A stretch of 64,000 nt of DNA, taken from Terriglobia bacterium (GTDB lineage: Bacteria; Acidobacteriota; Terriglobia; Bryobacterales; Bryobacteraceae). The stretch lies in the NCBI GenBank assembly GCA_020073305.1, contig JAIQFK010000012.1, positions 1 to 64,000 of the forward strand, read 5' to 3'. Below are positions 43,322-52,470 of the stretch, piece after piece. Positions within the stretch are counted from its first letter, which is position 1; each line of letters opens with the position of its first letter. Both the position numbers and the translations under genes were made by a program. The notes beneath the pieces are model-generated. The model was not told where the DNA came from. It did no database searches and was given only the letters and a program-made list of their open reading frames with translations.

Positions 43322-44383
43322 TTACTCCGGTCTTACCAGCATCTTCACGTGTTTGTCCTTCTCGTTGAGTAATCCGTAGTAACCTTTGCCGACGAGGTCG
43401 TCGAGGCCGATGTGATCGGTGATGAGCAGGTCGGCGCGGAAGCGTGGGTCGGTCATCATGCGGATGGTTTCGTCGTAGAGGCCGTAGCCGCTCATGCTGC
43501 CGGAGATGGTTTTCTCGCGGAAGACGACATCGGTGAGATCGATGGCTGCGGGTTTTTCGAAGACGCCCATGATGACCAGGCGGCCGCGAGTCCGGGTCAG
43601 CTTGGCCGCCATCAGCACCGTCGCCGGCTGCCCCGCGCACTCCATGACGAGGTCGAAGCCCGCGCCATCGGTGATCTCGAGTGCGCGTTTTTCGGGATCT
43701 TCACACAAAGGGTTGATGACGGCATCCGCGCCGCATTGCTTCGCGGCTTCGATGCGCCGGTCCGCCATCTCGATCGCGATCACACGTTTGACGCCGCGGA
43801 GGCGCGCGGCCATGAGCGCCATCAGGCCGATCGGCCCGGCGCCGACAATCGCGACGTTGTCTTCAGGGCCAGGCTGGCCTTGCGCGACGGCGCGCACCGT
43901 GGACGAGAAGGGCTCGACCAGCGCACCAATTTCGTCCGAGATTGCGGCGGTCAGGTGGTAGCACTGGTAGGCATTCAGGTTCAGACGCTCGGCGAGCGCG
44001 CCGCCGGTCCATGACGTGCCCAGGAATGCGACGCGATCGCACTGCGCCATCGAACCGGACCGGCACCAGCGGCACTTTCCGCAGCCGATGATGGGGCAGG
44101 CCGCGATGCGATCGCCGACCGCCAAATTCTCGACCCCTTCTCCCACGGCGGTGACTTCGCCGGACATCTCGTGGCCGATGATGACCGGAGCTTGCACACC
44201 GGTGACCGGATGCGGGTGGTCGAGTGGAATGTAGAGAGGACCGCCCATGTACTCGTGCAGGTCGGTGCCGCAGATGCCGCACCATGCCACTCTGACTTGC
44301 ACCTGCCCGGGCGGGGGCGCGGGAGGCTCGCCGACCTTTTCGATACGGACGTCCTGACGCCCGTGCCAAACCGCAGCTTTCAT
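43322..44383 (-). CDS. Zinc-dependent alcohol dehydrogenase (MDR family)
   Basis: A 353-residue medium-chain dehydrogenase. Catalytic zinc ligands are Cys38 (CGICGTDLHE), His71 and Glu72 (GHEMSGEV). The structural zinc loop has Cys101, Cys104, Cys107 and Cys115. The NAD(P) loop is AIVGAGPIGLMALMAA, followed by an acidic residue in AIEMADRR, which favours NAD. DLHEYMGGPLYIPLDHPH is like butanediol/threonine/sorbitol dehydrogenases. It likely oxidises a polyol or secondary alcohol. It is the last gene of the leftward operon: its start overlaps the glycosidase-like gene's stop by four bases (ATGA). Confidence 0.9.
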   Translation of the reverse strand: MKAAVWHGRQDVRIEKVGEPPAPPPGQVQVRVAWCGICGTDLHEYMGGPLYIPLDHPHPVTGVQAPVIIGHEMSGEVTAVGEGVENLAVGDRIAACPIIGCGKCRWCRSGSMAQCDRVAFLGTSWTGGALAERLNLNAYQCYHLTAAISDEIGALVEPFSSTVRAVAQGQPGPEDNVAIVGAGPIGLMALMAARLRGVKRVIAIEMADRRIEAAKQCGADAVINPLCEDPEKRALEITDGAGFDLVMECAGQPATVLMAAKLTRTRGRLVIMGVFEKPAAIDLTDVVFREKTISGSMSGYGLYDETIRMMTDPRFRADLLITDHIGLDDLVGKGYYGLLNEKDKHVKMLVRPE

Positions 44384-45813
44384 GCGCTTTCTTTCTTGAT
44401 GTAGAGAACCGACGGGCCGGTGAACGGCACCGCGAACGATTGCTGCTTGCCGCCGGTGATACTGCCGCCGAGCGTAATGGTCCCCTCAGCCGGCAGCATC
44501 CATTCCACGCTGAATCGTCCCTGCGCGCGCGACAGGTCCACAGAGACTTGATCGCCTTCGGGCAGGTAGACCAGAAACTCGCGCTCGGGATTGGCCAGGC
44601 AATAGCCGGTCGAGGCTAGTTCGTCGTGCGGCGCCGCGGAGGCAAGATCCATGCGGAGCGAGTAGGCGCGCGTGTATCCGATGGCCTTGCGCACCGGCTC
44701 CCAGGTCCAGTCGTCGCGCCGGTTCAGATCGCGCAACGGGTAGCCGGGGCGCGGCCCCCAGTTCACTTCGGGGCACGGACTGCCGGCGATGGGGTCCCAG
44801 CTATCCATCAGCAGCGTGTTATGTCCGCGGACAAAGCTCTTCCACGCCCAGCTCACGGTGCCCCCGTGGCCCCAAAGGTGGTCGGTATCGTTGACGCTGA
44901 CTTTCTTGCCGTCCCATGCGGGCGGATCGAAGAGGAATTTGCGGCCGAACGGAGAGATCCAGTCCGCGGGACTGGCCATCATCTCCTCCATGCGCTCGGA
45001 ACCCGCGCCAGTCAACCCGACCGGGTGCCGCTTTCCCTTCTCGGTTTCCATTTTGTGAACGGTATCGACCACCCACCAGTCCCAGTCCTTGACGCCTGCT
45101 TCGTTGATGACTTCGTAGAGCACGTTGTCGAGGCTGGCCACGGTATCGACCACCTTCTGGAGATAAGCTGCATGCAACTCGCGAACAGCCGGCTGGTCCC
45201 AGTCGACGACTTTATCGCCGTCTTTGTCGCCATCGATTCCGTTGATGTTGTTCTGCGCGTTGTAGGGGTGCCCCGACCAGGTCAGGCTGCCGCAATGATA
45301 CCCCTTGTTGGAGCTGAAACCCTGGAAAAGCTGCACCGCGCAGTAAATGCCGCGGTCACGGCATTCGGTGAGGCGCGCAAACATGCGGTCGAAATAGGCG
45401 GGGTTGAATTTTTTGAGGTCGAACTTCGGGCCGCCGTCGAGCGCCGTGCCAGGACCCGTGCGCATATAAAGGACGGGCTCGAACAGGATCTTGTCCGGCG
45501 TCCAAGGCGCCCAGGCCGACTGCTGCCATCCCCATAGCCGCATGAAGTTGTGGTTGTGGCTGAGCATCATGCCGAGGTAACCCTGCCAATCGAACGTGGG
45601 GACCGGCGCGACGCCCGTATCTTGCAGGTTGGCCCAGGTGTGGGCCCCCGTCAGGAAGACGGGCCGGCCGCTGGCATCGGCGAAGTAACGGGGATTCTGA
45701 GGGTGGACACGCAAGGGCCCCGTGGCCGGCCTCACGGTCTGGGCCGGGGCGTTCTTCCACGCGGCCGCCGCACTGAACGCTACTGCACTTTTCAGGAACT
45801 CGCGCCGATGCAT
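44380..45813 (-). CDS. Tat-exported glycosidase-like (GH-A/DUF4038-type) protein
   Basis: A 477-residue protein. ATG at 45813 (MHRREFLKSAVAFSAAAA) gives a clear twin-arginine signal, and AAAGGAG lies about eleven bases upstream. The barrel has RVHPQNPRYFADASGRPVFL, MMLSHNHNFMRLWGWQQSAW, and VLYEVINEAGVKDWDWW with a candidate acid/base glutamate (NE). The nucleophile position reads VSVNDTDHLWG, where an aspartate replaces the expected glutamate. A C-terminal beta domain (YLPEGDQVSVDLSRAQGRFS) ends the protein. It may release a sugar in the periplasm for the catabolic cluster, but its activity is uncertain. It is the middle gene of the leftward operon. Confidence 0.78.
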   Translation of the reverse strand: MHRREFLKSAVAFSAAAAWKNAPAQTVRPATGPLRVHPQNPRYFADASGRPVFLTGAHTWANLQDTGVAPVPTFDWQGYLGMMLSHNHNFMRLWGWQQSAWAPWTPDKILFEPVLYMRTGPGTALDGGPKFDLKKFNPAYFDRMFARLTECRDRGIYCAVQLFQGFSSNKGYHCGSLTWSGHPYNAQNNINGIDGDKDGDKVVDWDQPAVRELHAAYLQKVVDTVASLDNVLYEVINEAGVKDWDWWVVDTVHKMETEKGKRHPVGLTGAGSERMEEMMASPADWISPFGRKFLFDPPAWDGKKVSVNDTDHLWGHGGTVSWAWKSFVRGHNTLLMDSWDPIAGSPCPEVNWGPRPGYPLRDLNRRDDWTWEPVRKAIGYTRAYSLRMDLASAAPHDELASTGYCLANPEREFLVYLPEGDQVSVDLSRAQGRFSVEWMLPAEGTITLGGSITGGKQQSFAVPFTGPSVLYIKKESA

Positions 45814-45829
45814 ACTTGACTGTGCTCCT

Positions 45830-46588
45830 TTATGCCAGTTGCCCGCCGTCCACAAACAGCAACACACCGTTGATGTAGCTGGCTTCTTCCGATGCCAGAA
45901 ACAGCGCCGGGCCGGCTACATCCTCGGGCGTCCCGAGCCGGCCAAGCGGGATAAGACCTCGGGCCGGATCGTACTTTTTCATGAATTCGGGGTCGTTGAG
46001 CACCGGCACCGTCAACCGCGTTTTGATGAACCCGGGGCCCAGCGCGTTGGAGTTGATGCCGTGCGGGCCAAGTTCCCGAGCGAGTGTCTTGGCCAGGAGA
46101 AACACGCCGGCTTTGGAGACGTTATAGTGGCCCAAACTGGCTTCGGCGTCCCAGCAGTTTGTGGACGCCATAAAAACCAGTTTGCCCCGCTTGCGGGCCA
46201 CCATGTGCGGTGTAACGGCTTTCGACACCAGAAAGGCGCCGCGCAGATTCGTGTCCACGGTGTTGTCCCAGGTTTCCTCGGTAATGTCCATGAACGGCAC
46301 AGACGGGGCGATCCCGGCGACATACATAAGCACGTCGATACGGCCGTACCAATCGATGACTTGCTTGACCATAGCCCGCACTTGGGCCGAGTCGCGCACA
46401 TCGCACGGCACGGGTCGCGCGTCAGAGCCCGCGGCGCACATCTCCCGAACCGTGGCCTCCATCATGGGACAGTCCATATCCGCGATCACGACGCGAGCCC
46501 CTTCGCGCCCGAGCTGCACGCCAATGGCTTTCCCGATGCCTTGCGCCCCGCCAACGACCAGTGCCACCTGGTCTGTGAACCGCGCCAT
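45830..46588 (-). CDS. SDR-family oxidoreductase with altered cofactor motif
   Basis: A 252-residue classical short-chain dehydrogenase. ATG at 46588 is chosen because GGAG lies nine bases upstream and the Rossmann fold starts six residues later. The catalytic set is Ser142, Tyr155 and Lys159 (GHYNVSKAG), with PHGINSNALGPGFIKT and FVDGGQ following. Two usual motifs deviate: TGxxxGIG is VVGGAQGIG and NNAG is YVAG. Asp37 and Asp39 in VVIADMDC favour NAD. It is the first gene of the leftward operon, whose other members are the glycosidase-like gene and the zinc dehydrogenase, and it faces the rightward operon. Confidence 0.88.
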   Translation of the reverse strand: MARFTDQVALVVGGAQGIGKAIGVQLGREGARVVIADMDCPMMEATVREMCAAGSDARPVPCDVRDSAQVRAMVKQVIDWYGRIDVLMYVAGIAPSVPFMDITEETWDNTVDTNLRGAFLVSKAVTPHMVARKRGKLVFMASTNCWDAEASLGHYNVSKAGVFLLAKTLARELGPHGINSNALGPGFIKTRLTVPVLNDPEFMKKYDPARGLIPLGRLGTPEDVAGPALFLASEEASYINGVLLFVDGGQLA

Positions 46589-46680
46589 CCCGTTCATCTC
46601 CATTCGTCGGGTTCCCCTATAACGGTAAAATACTATTCGTCCCAGGAGCGCCAGTCTGTAACTATCGCCCAAATTTTTGT

Positions 46681-46690
46681 TGCTGCAGCA
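46681..46690. promoter_or_regulatory. Palindrome TGCTGCAGCA in the divergent control region
   Basis: A perfect ten-base palindrome about 90 bases from the leftward start and 155 from the rightward start. Candidate regulator site, by position only. Confidence 0.3.
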
Positions 46691-46721
46691 CGGTTGCCTG
46701 GCTCCTGTAAAGTGGGATTTC

Positions 46722-46740
46722 AAAACTCTTTCAGAGTTTT
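46722..46740. promoter_or_regulatory. Perfect 8-bp inverted repeat, candidate operator
   Basis: AAAACTCT-TTC-AGAGTTTT is a perfect inverted repeat in the 255-base region between the divergent SDR starts. It lacks a T-run on either side and is not at a gene end, so an operator is favoured over a terminator. The AraC-type protein encoded at 52806 is the natural candidate ligand, though AraC sites are more often direct repeats. Confidence 0.45.
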
Positions 46741-46843
46741 CTTATATCCATCGAAGCTTGGTCCGTAGGACTCTGGATTGGGTCTGGCCAAGCCAGCGGG
46801 GGTGGGGTGTGCCCGAACGTGGCCGGTGGTCAGGAGGTTGGCG

Positions 46844-47596
46844 ATGAGGCTCAAGGACAAAGTGGCCTTGGTGACCGGTGGCGCGTCGGGTATTGCCCGG
46901 GCAACCGCGGAATTATTTGCACGTGAAGGCGCCAAGGTCGCGGTCGCCGATTACAGTGCGGATGGGGGGAACGAAACCGTCAAGAGCATCAAGGCCGGCG
47001 GCGGAGAGGCGATCTTCATCAAAGTGGACGTATCTGATTCCGCGCAAGTGGCGCGGATGGTGGATGCGGCACTCCAGGCGTACGGGCGCATCGATGTCCT
47101 CTTCAATGGCGCCGGCATTCACCGCTTCGGAACGGTTCTCGAAACCGACGAGCAGACTTGGAACCGCGTGATCTCGATCAACCTCACCGGGACATACTTG
47201 TGCTGCCGTGCCGTGTTGCCGCACATGATCCGCCAGGGAGGCGGATCGATCATTAACACTTCTTCGACGGTTGGCGTGCACGACGCCGCCGCGAATATAG
47301 CGGCCTACTGTAGTTCCAAGGGCGGAGTAACATTACTCACCAAGGCCATGGCGATCGATCATGCCAAGCAGGGTGTCCGCGTGAATGCGCTGGTTCCAGG
47401 GGCTACAGACACGCCTATGATTCGGAACACGTTCGCCCCTGACGCGCTCAAAGCGCTGGCGGACTCCCATCCGGTCGGGCGGCTGGGGCGCCCCGAAGAG
47501 CTGGCGCAGGCCGTATTGTTCCTGGCGTCCGACGATGCTTCGTTCGTGACAGGCTCGGCCATGTTCGTGGACGGCGGCCAAACGGCCAAGATCTGA
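46844..47596 (+). CDS. SDR-family oxidoreductase
   Basis: A 250-residue classical short-chain dehydrogenase. AGGAGG lies six bases upstream of the ATG at 46844, which fixes the start. VALVTGGASGIARATAELF is the cofactor loop, with alanine in place of the last glycine. Asp36 in VAVADYSA favours NAD. FNGAGI replaces NNAGI, and the active set is Ser140/Ser141, Tyr155 and Lys159 (AAYCSSKGG). It is the first gene of the rightward operon, followed 21 bases later by the lactonase. A sugar or polyol dehydrogenase acting before the lactonase is a natural reading (inference). Confidence 0.9.
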   Translation: MRLKDKVALVTGGASGIARATAELFAREGAKVAVADYSADGGNETVKSIKAGGGEAIFIKVDVSDSAQVARMVDAALQAYGRIDVLFNGAGIHRFGTVLETDEQTWNRVISINLTGTYLCCRAVLPHMIRQGGGSIINTSSTVGVHDAAANIAAYCSSKGGVTLLTKAMAIDHAKQGVRVNALVPGATDTPMIRNTFAPDALKALADSHPVGRLGRPEELAQAVLFLASDDASFVTGSAMFVDGGQTAKI

Positions 47597-47617
47597 ATGT
47601 TTGTCTGGGAGGTTTGT

Positions 47618-48520
47618 ATGGTTTTTGCGAGCGGTTTCATGGCTCCGGAGGGTCCGGTGGCCCTTCCGGACGGAACCTGGCTGATCGTGGAGGGCGGGGC
47701 CGAGCGAGGCTGCATCACCCATATCAGCGCAGACGGCCAGACCAAGCGCATGATCCAGAAGACTGGCCGGCCGAACGGCCTGGCGGTCGATTCCGAAGGC
47801 GTGATTTGGGTGGCCGAGTCCAAAATGCCCTCGCTGGTGCGGCTGACCATGGAGGGCAAGGCAGAGGTAGTTGCGACCGGCTGCGACGGGGAAGCCTTCC
47901 TGTTTCCGAATGACCTTTGCTTCGGGCCTGATGGCGGCCTCTACCTGACAGACTCAGGCGTATTCATCAATGAATTCGCGCCCAACAACCAGATCCGGCC
48001 CGACTATATGGATGTTAAATATGATGGCCGCGTGTATCGCGTCGATGTGGAGACGGGCAAAGTGAAAAAGCTGGACAGCGGAATCAAATTCACCAATGGC
48101 ATCGCCTTCGGCCCGGACCGGCTGCTATATGCCAATGAGACGCTCACGGGCAACATCTACCGTTACGAATGGAAGGGCGGGGCTATCGCCGGTCCGCGAA
48201 TCCTGTTTGGAAATGTGATCCGGCCGGACGCGCCGCCGGGATGGAAGGGTCCAGATGGCATGGCTTTCTCGGCGGATGGCAGGCTTTATGTGGCGGTGTT
48301 CGGGCAGCGTGACGTGACCGTCCTTGGCAAGAAGGGCGAGGTCGTCGAGCGCATTCAAACGGCCGGCAAATTGGCCACCAACGTGGCTTTCGCACTACCC
48401 GGCCGGAAGCAGATCCACGTCACGGAGTACGAATTCGGGCAGGTAGAAGCATTCGATGTTCCCACCGACGGTCTACCTTTGTGGGCCGGACCCAGGGCAA
48501 GCGGTACCGCGGCCGTTTGA
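47618..48520 (+). CDS. SMP-30/gluconolactonase-like protein
   Basis: A 300-residue six-bladed beta-propeller. ATG at 47618 is preferred because GGGAGG lies five bases upstream; ATG at 47597 would sit directly on the previous stop. Family signatures are MAPEGPVALPDGTWLIVEGG (Glu11), RPNGLAVDSEGVIWVAES, FPNDLCFGPDGGLYLTDSG, FTNGIAFGPD and PDGMAFSADG, which give the Glu/Asn/Asp metal site. Enzymes of this type open sugar lactones in the cytoplasm. It has no signal. The stop overlaps the permease start (TGATG). The upstream dehydrogenase could form the lactone. Confidence 0.87.
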   Translation: MVFASGFMAPEGPVALPDGTWLIVEGGAERGCITHISADGQTKRMIQKTGRPNGLAVDSEGVIWVAESKMPSLVRLTMEGKAEVVATGCDGEAFLFPNDLCFGPDGGLYLTDSGVFINEFAPNNQIRPDYMDVKYDGRVYRVDVETGKVKKLDSGIKFTNGIAFGPDRLLYANETLTGNIYRYEWKGGAIAGPRILFGNVIRPDAPPGWKGPDGMAFSADGRLYVAVFGQRDVTVLGKKGEVVERIQTAGKLATNVAFALPGRKQIHVTEYEFGQVEAFDVPTDGLPLWAGPRASGTAAV

Positions 48521-49896
48521 TGGATAGCTCCACGTCGCAAGGCGAGCAGAGCGATAGCATCCTGCGCCTGAGACGCGTCCTGACGCTTTGGGACCTAGTC
48601 CTTTACGGGCTCGTGGCGGTAACACCAAGCGCTCCTGCTACTGTTTTCGGTCTGGCGGAACTGCGGTCGCATGGGCACGCCGTGGTTACGATTCTGGCTG
48701 CGATGGTCGCCATGGTGCTGACCGCCATCAGCTACGGCAGGATGGCGGCGCTGTACCCCTCCGCGGGTTCTGCATACACGTACGTAGGCCGGGGCTTGCA
48801 TCCGTATCTGGGATTCGTCTCGGGCTGGGCGATGCTGCTCGATTACGTCGTCAGTCCACTGTTCTGCGTCATCTATGGCAGCCTTGCGCTGCAACGGGCG
48901 GTTCCCGCACTGCCGTATCCTTTCTGCGCCGCGCTATTCGCGGGTGGCATCACATACCTCAACCTGCGCGGAATCCGCTCGACGGCGCGCGCCAACCAGG
49001 TGCTGCTCACGTTCATGTTCGCGGTGCTTCTGAGCTACATTTTCCTCGCCATCCGGTACCTTCTTGCGCAGCACGGTCTCACGAGCCTGTTTTCGATCAA
49101 GCCGTTTTATGATCGCGCGACCTTCAACGTTCGTGAGATCGCGGGCGCGACCTCCTTCGCGGCGCTTACGTATCTCGGCTTCGATGCGGTGACGACGCTC
49201 GCCGAGGACGTGAAGAATCCGCGCCGCAACGTGATGCTGGCGGCCGTTCTTGTCTGCACGTTTACCGGCATCTTTGGAGGGTTGCTGGTATATCTGGGCC
49301 AACTCGCCTGGCCGGAATACAATACCTATTCGAACATCGAAACGGCATTCATCGAGGTGACGGGGCGCGTCGGCGGCGTCTGGCTTTTTCAGGCGATGGC
49401 GATCCTGCTCGTGGTGGCCAACATTGGAGCCGGGATGACCACGCAAGTGGGCGCTGCGCGCCTGTTGTTCGGCATGGGCCGCGACGACGTGATTCCCCGG
49501 CGGTTCTTCGCCCACTTGCACCCGGTGCGCAATACGCCCAATCGCAACATCTGGCTTATCGGGATTCTGGCCTACGCCGGCGCGCTGGTCATGAGTTACG
49601 AGCTGACGGCGGAGATCCTGAATTTCGGAGCCTTTCTTGGGTTCATGGGAGTGAATCTGGCCGTGATCTGGCAATTCTGGGTGCGGCGCGCGGAAGGGCG
49701 CGCGAGGGAGTTCTTCGCCGATATCGTGCTGCCCGGCCTCGGATTCGTGTTCTGCACGATAATCTGGTTGGGGCTGGGCGCGCCGGCCAAGATCGCGGGC
49801 GGCATTTGGTTTGTCATCGGGCTGGTTGTCCTGGCCACGCACACGCGAGGTTTCCAGCAGCCGATTGTCTTGCCCGACCCGGCGAATTACGAGTGA
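48520..49896 (+). CDS. APC-superfamily permease
   Basis: A 458-residue protein with about twelve membrane segments of the amino acid/polyamine/organocation type. LYGLVAVTPSAPATVFGL resembles the unwound first helix, AALYPSAGSAYTYVGRGL and GFDAVTTLAEDVKNPRRNV are family landmarks. APC carriers take up amino acids or, in some lines, other small polar solutes, driven by ion gradients. Substrate is unclear, and a sugar-catabolism context is unusual for the family. The start overlaps the lactonase stop by one base (TGATG). It is the third gene of the rightward operon. Confidence 0.85.
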   Translation: MDSSTSQGEQSDSILRLRRVLTLWDLVLYGLVAVTPSAPATVFGLAELRSHGHAVVTILAAMVAMVLTAISYGRMAALYPSAGSAYTYVGRGLHPYLGFVSGWAMLLDYVVSPLFCVIYGSLALQRAVPALPYPFCAALFAGGITYLNLRGIRSTARANQVLLTFMFAVLLSYIFLAIRYLLAQHGLTSLFSIKPFYDRATFNVREIAGATSFAALTYLGFDAVTTLAEDVKNPRRNVMLAAVLVCTFTGIFGGLLVYLGQLAWPEYNTYSNIETAFIEVTGRVGGVWLFQAMAILLVVANIGAGMTTQVGAARLLFGMGRDDVIPRRFFAHLHPVRNTPNRNIWLIGILAYAGALVMSYELTAEILNFGAFLGFMGVNLAVIWQFWVRRAEGRAREFFADIVLPGLGFVFCTIIWLGLGAPAKIAGGIWFVIGLVVLATHTRGFQQPIVLPDPANYE

Positions 49897-49914
49897 AACT
49901 GAGGAGATGGATCG

Positions 49915-50910
49915 ATGCCCATGAAGAAGTTCATCAACCGTCCTGAAAACATTGTGCCGGAGCTGCTAGAAGGTTTTGCTCTGTCGCACCCCAAGCAGAT
50001 CCGGCTGACAGGCAGCAACCTGGTAGCGAGGGCGACGCCCAAAGCCAAAGGCAAGGTGGGCGTGGTGACGTTGGGCGGCAGCGGCCACGAGCCGGGGTTG
50101 AGCGGGTTTGTTGGCGAAGGCATGCTGGATATCAGCGTGGCGGGCGAGATTTTCGCGGCTCCTGGCGCGCCGCGGTGCCTGGAAGCCATCCGGCTGGCGG
50201 ATTACGGCGCCGGCGTTCTCTTCATCGTGCTGAACCATGCGGGTGATGTCCTTTCCGCCAACATCACGATGGAAATGGCTAAGCGCGAGGGCTTGAACGT
50301 CAAGATGGCGCTGACGCACGAGGACATCGCCGGCGGATCGAATCCCGAAGACCGGCGCGGGCTGGTAGGGTTCCTGCCGGTATACAAAGTGGCCGGCGCA
50401 GCCGCCGAGCAGGGTGGCTCCCTCGATACCTGTCTGGAAATTGCGGAGCGCATGGGACGCAATATGCGAACGCTGGCGGTGGCAGTGCAGACGGCCACGC
50501 ATCCGTCGACCGGACAGCCGATTTTCGAGCTGGGCGATGATGAGATGGAAATCGGCATGGGGCAGCACGGGGAAGCCGGCACGGGCCGCATGAAACTGAA
50601 GACCGCCGATGAAACCGCCGAGATCGTGCTCGAAATGCTGTTGAAGGATCTCGAGGTGAAACCGGGCGAAGAGCTGCTCGTCATCGTCAACGGCGCCGGC
50701 GCCACCACTCTGATGGAGCTCTTCATTCTGTTCCGCCGCGTGCACCAAATCCTGAAAGCCAAGGGTATCAAGCTGGTGCGCAGCCAGGTGGGCGAGTTCA
50801 TCACCACCCAGGAGCAGGCCGGCTTCCAGTTGATGATCGCCCGCATGGATGCCGAGTTGATTCGCCTGTGGGACGCGCCCAGTAATGCGCCTTATTTTGT
50901 CGTGCGATGA
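49915..50910 (+). CDS. dhaK: Dihydroxyacetone kinase subunit DhaK-like
   Basis: A 331-residue DhaK-fold protein. His218 (MGQHGEAG) is the residue that binds the keto substrate covalently in DhaK, and His58 (GGSGHEPG) and Asp111 (HAGDVLS) complete the site at positions close to those of Escherichia coli. PMKKFINRPENIVPELLEGF is the usual start, preceded by GAGGAG. DhaK-type kinases phosphorylate dihydroxyacetone or related ketoses such as erythrulose. It is coupled to DhaL by a four-base overlap. No PTS-type DhaM is present in the window, so the phosphate source is either ATP on DhaL or an unlinked DhaM. The substrate in this operon is unknown. Confidence 0.92.
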   Translation: MPMKKFINRPENIVPELLEGFALSHPKQIRLTGSNLVARATPKAKGKVGVVTLGGSGHEPGLSGFVGEGMLDISVAGEIFAAPGAPRCLEAIRLADYGAGVLFIVLNHAGDVLSANITMEMAKREGLNVKMALTHEDIAGGSNPEDRRGLVGFLPVYKVAGAAAEQGGSLDTCLEIAERMGRNMRTLAVAVQTATHPSTGQPIFELGDDEMEIGMGQHGEAGTGRMKLKTADETAEIVLEMLLKDLEVKPGEELLVIVNGAGATTLMELFILFRRVHQILKAKGIKLVRSQVGEFITTQEQAGFQLMIARMDAELIRLWDAPSNAPYFVVR

Positions 50911-51569
50911 AGGACGGGATCACCAGGGACGACTTTGCACGTATGATCGCAGGCGCGGCGGCGTCGATTCGCGCGCAGCACGCTATGTTGTCGCAACTGG
51001 ACTGCGCAGCGGGCGACGGGGATCATGGCACCACCATGTTGCGGGCCGTCGAGCGCCTGGAAAAGTCTTTTGCGCCAGGCAGTCCGGAGGATCTCAAAGC
51101 CTGCCTGCGCGAAGCCGGCTGGAACGTACTGGGCGTGGACGGGGGAGCATCCAGTTCCCTCCTGGGCACGTTTTTTAGCGGCATGGCGGACGCGCCCGCT
51201 TGCGGCGCCTCAATCGGCGCCAGCGACCTCGCCGCGATTTTCGAGGCTGGGCTCGCAGCCATGCGGAAGCAGACCAAAGCCGAGCCCGGCGACAAGACCA
51301 TGATGGACGCGCTCGTGCCAGCGATCCAGGCGTTGCGCGCGGCGGCCGATGCCGGCAAGAGCGTAATCGAGGCCCTGCGCGATGCGGCGGGAGCTGCACG
51401 AGCGGGAGCGGAAGCAACGCGAAATCTTACGGCCCGCTATGGGCGGGCGAAACTCTTGGGCGAGAAGACGCGCGGGCACCAGGATCCGGGGGCCACGTCG
51501 ATGAGCTTGATGTTCGAGGGTTTCTGCAGCGGGTTTGAGGAATCGAAAGGAGAATCCGGCAATGCCTGA
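50907..51569 (+). CDS. dhaL: Dihydroxyacetone kinase subunit DhaL-like
   Basis: A 220-residue DhaL-fold protein that binds the nucleotide. [13 protein letters not shown] gives the three metal aspartates Asp32, Asp37 and Asp39, followed by [27 protein letters not shown] and [12 protein letters not shown], all expected. In ATP-dependent kinases DhaL delivers phosphate from ATP; in the PTS form it is reloaded by DhaM. It starts at ATGA inside the dhaK stop. The thiolase gene starts eight bases before its stop. Confidence 0.92.
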   Translation: MKDGITRDDFARMIAGAAASIRAQHAMLSQLDCAAGDGDHGTTMLRAVERLEKSFAPGSPEDLKACLREAGWNVLGVDGGASSSLLGTFFSGMADAPACGASIGASDLAAIFEAGLAAMRKQTKAEPGDKTMMDALVPAIQALRAAADAGKSVIEALRDAAGAARAGAEATRNLTARYGRAKLLGEKTRGHQDPGATSMSLMFEGFCSGFEESKGESGNA

Positions 51570-52470
51570 TTTTGATGATGTTCAGGACGGGAAAGACTAC
51601 CACATCGGCGTTCCGATGCAGGCGCACGCATTTTTTCTGAAGGGGAGCAATTCGCTCGACTGGGGGATGAAGAACCGGCTGGCACGCATCTTCAATCCGG
51701 CTACCGGAAGAACCGTGATGCTGGCGGTGGACCACGGCTACTTCCAGGGACCGACGACGGGCCTGGAGCGCATCGACGTGTCCATCGTGCCGCTGGTCCC
51801 TTATGCGGATGCGCTCATGATCACGCGCGGGGCGCTGCGCACCTGTATTCCCGCCGAGATGTCGAAACCGGTGGTGCTGCGGTCGACCGGCGGCCAGAGC
51901 ATCCTCAAAGAGCTCTCGAACGAACTGGTGGCCGTTGATGTGGACGATGCCGTACGGCTCAACGCTTCGGCCATGGCGGTCCAGGTCTATATCGGCGGCG
52001 AACACGAGCATCAGTCGATCGGCAATCTGGTCAAGGTGGTCGACGCCGGGAACCGGCACGGCATTCCGACGCTCGCTGTGACCGGAGTAGGAAAGGAACT
52101 GGTGCGCGACGCGAAATACCTGGGGCTGGCCACGCGCATCTGCGCCGAGCTGGGCGCGCACATCGTCAAAACGTATTACTGCGAAAAAGGCTTTGCGCGG
52201 GTGGCGGCAGCCTGCCCCGTGCCTCTGGTCATCGCCGGCGGCAAGAAACTGCCCGAACTGGACGCGCTGAAAATGGCGTACGAGGCCATTGATCAGGGCG
52301 CTTCGGGCGTCGATATGGGCCGTAACATTTTTCAATGCGAGGCGCCCATCGCCATGGTCCAGGCGGTCCGGGCCGTGGTGCACGATCAGGAGAAGCCCGA
52401 GAAAGCCTACGAGCTATATCTTTCGTTGAAAAAGGATTCGCAAGCTATCCCCAACAGGAGCCGATCATGA
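51562..52470 (+). CDS. lsrF: LsrF-type 3-hydroxy-5-phosphonooxypentane-2,4-dione thiolase
   Basis: A 302-residue class-I-aldolase fold protein. Near-gapless agreement with my memory of E. coli LsrF: GALDWGM-like [80 protein letters not shown] and [15 protein letters not shown]. Lys203 in HIVKTYY falls at the same residue number as the LsrF catalytic lysine. LsrF transfers the acetyl group of phospho-dione to CoA, giving DHAP and acetyl-CoA. The start ATG at 51562 follows AAAGGAG and overlaps dhaL by eight bases. LsrK, LsrR and the Lsr transporter are absent. Confidence 0.88.
   Translation: MPDFDDVQDGKDYHIGVPMQAHAFFLKGSNSLDWGMKNRLARIFNPATGRTVMLAVDHGYFQGPTTGLERIDVSIVPLVPYADALMITRGALRTCIPAEMSKPVVLRSTGGQSILKELSNELVAVDVDDAVRLNASAMAVQVYIGGEHEHQSIGNLVKVVDAGNRHGIPTLAVTGVGKELVRDAKYLGLATRICAELGAHIVKTYYCEKGFARVAAACPVPLVIAGGKKLPELDALKMAYEAIDQGASGVDMGRNIFQCEAPIAMVQAVRAVVHDQEKPEKAYELYLSLKKDSQAIPNRSRS

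Noticed and set aside
48934-49842. 302-residue open frame on the minus strand
   Set aside because: Antisense to the APC permease gene; hydrophilic charged shadow.
51427-52383. 318-residue open frame on the minus strand
   Set aside because: Antisense to the lsrF-type gene, whose protein matches LsrF closely.
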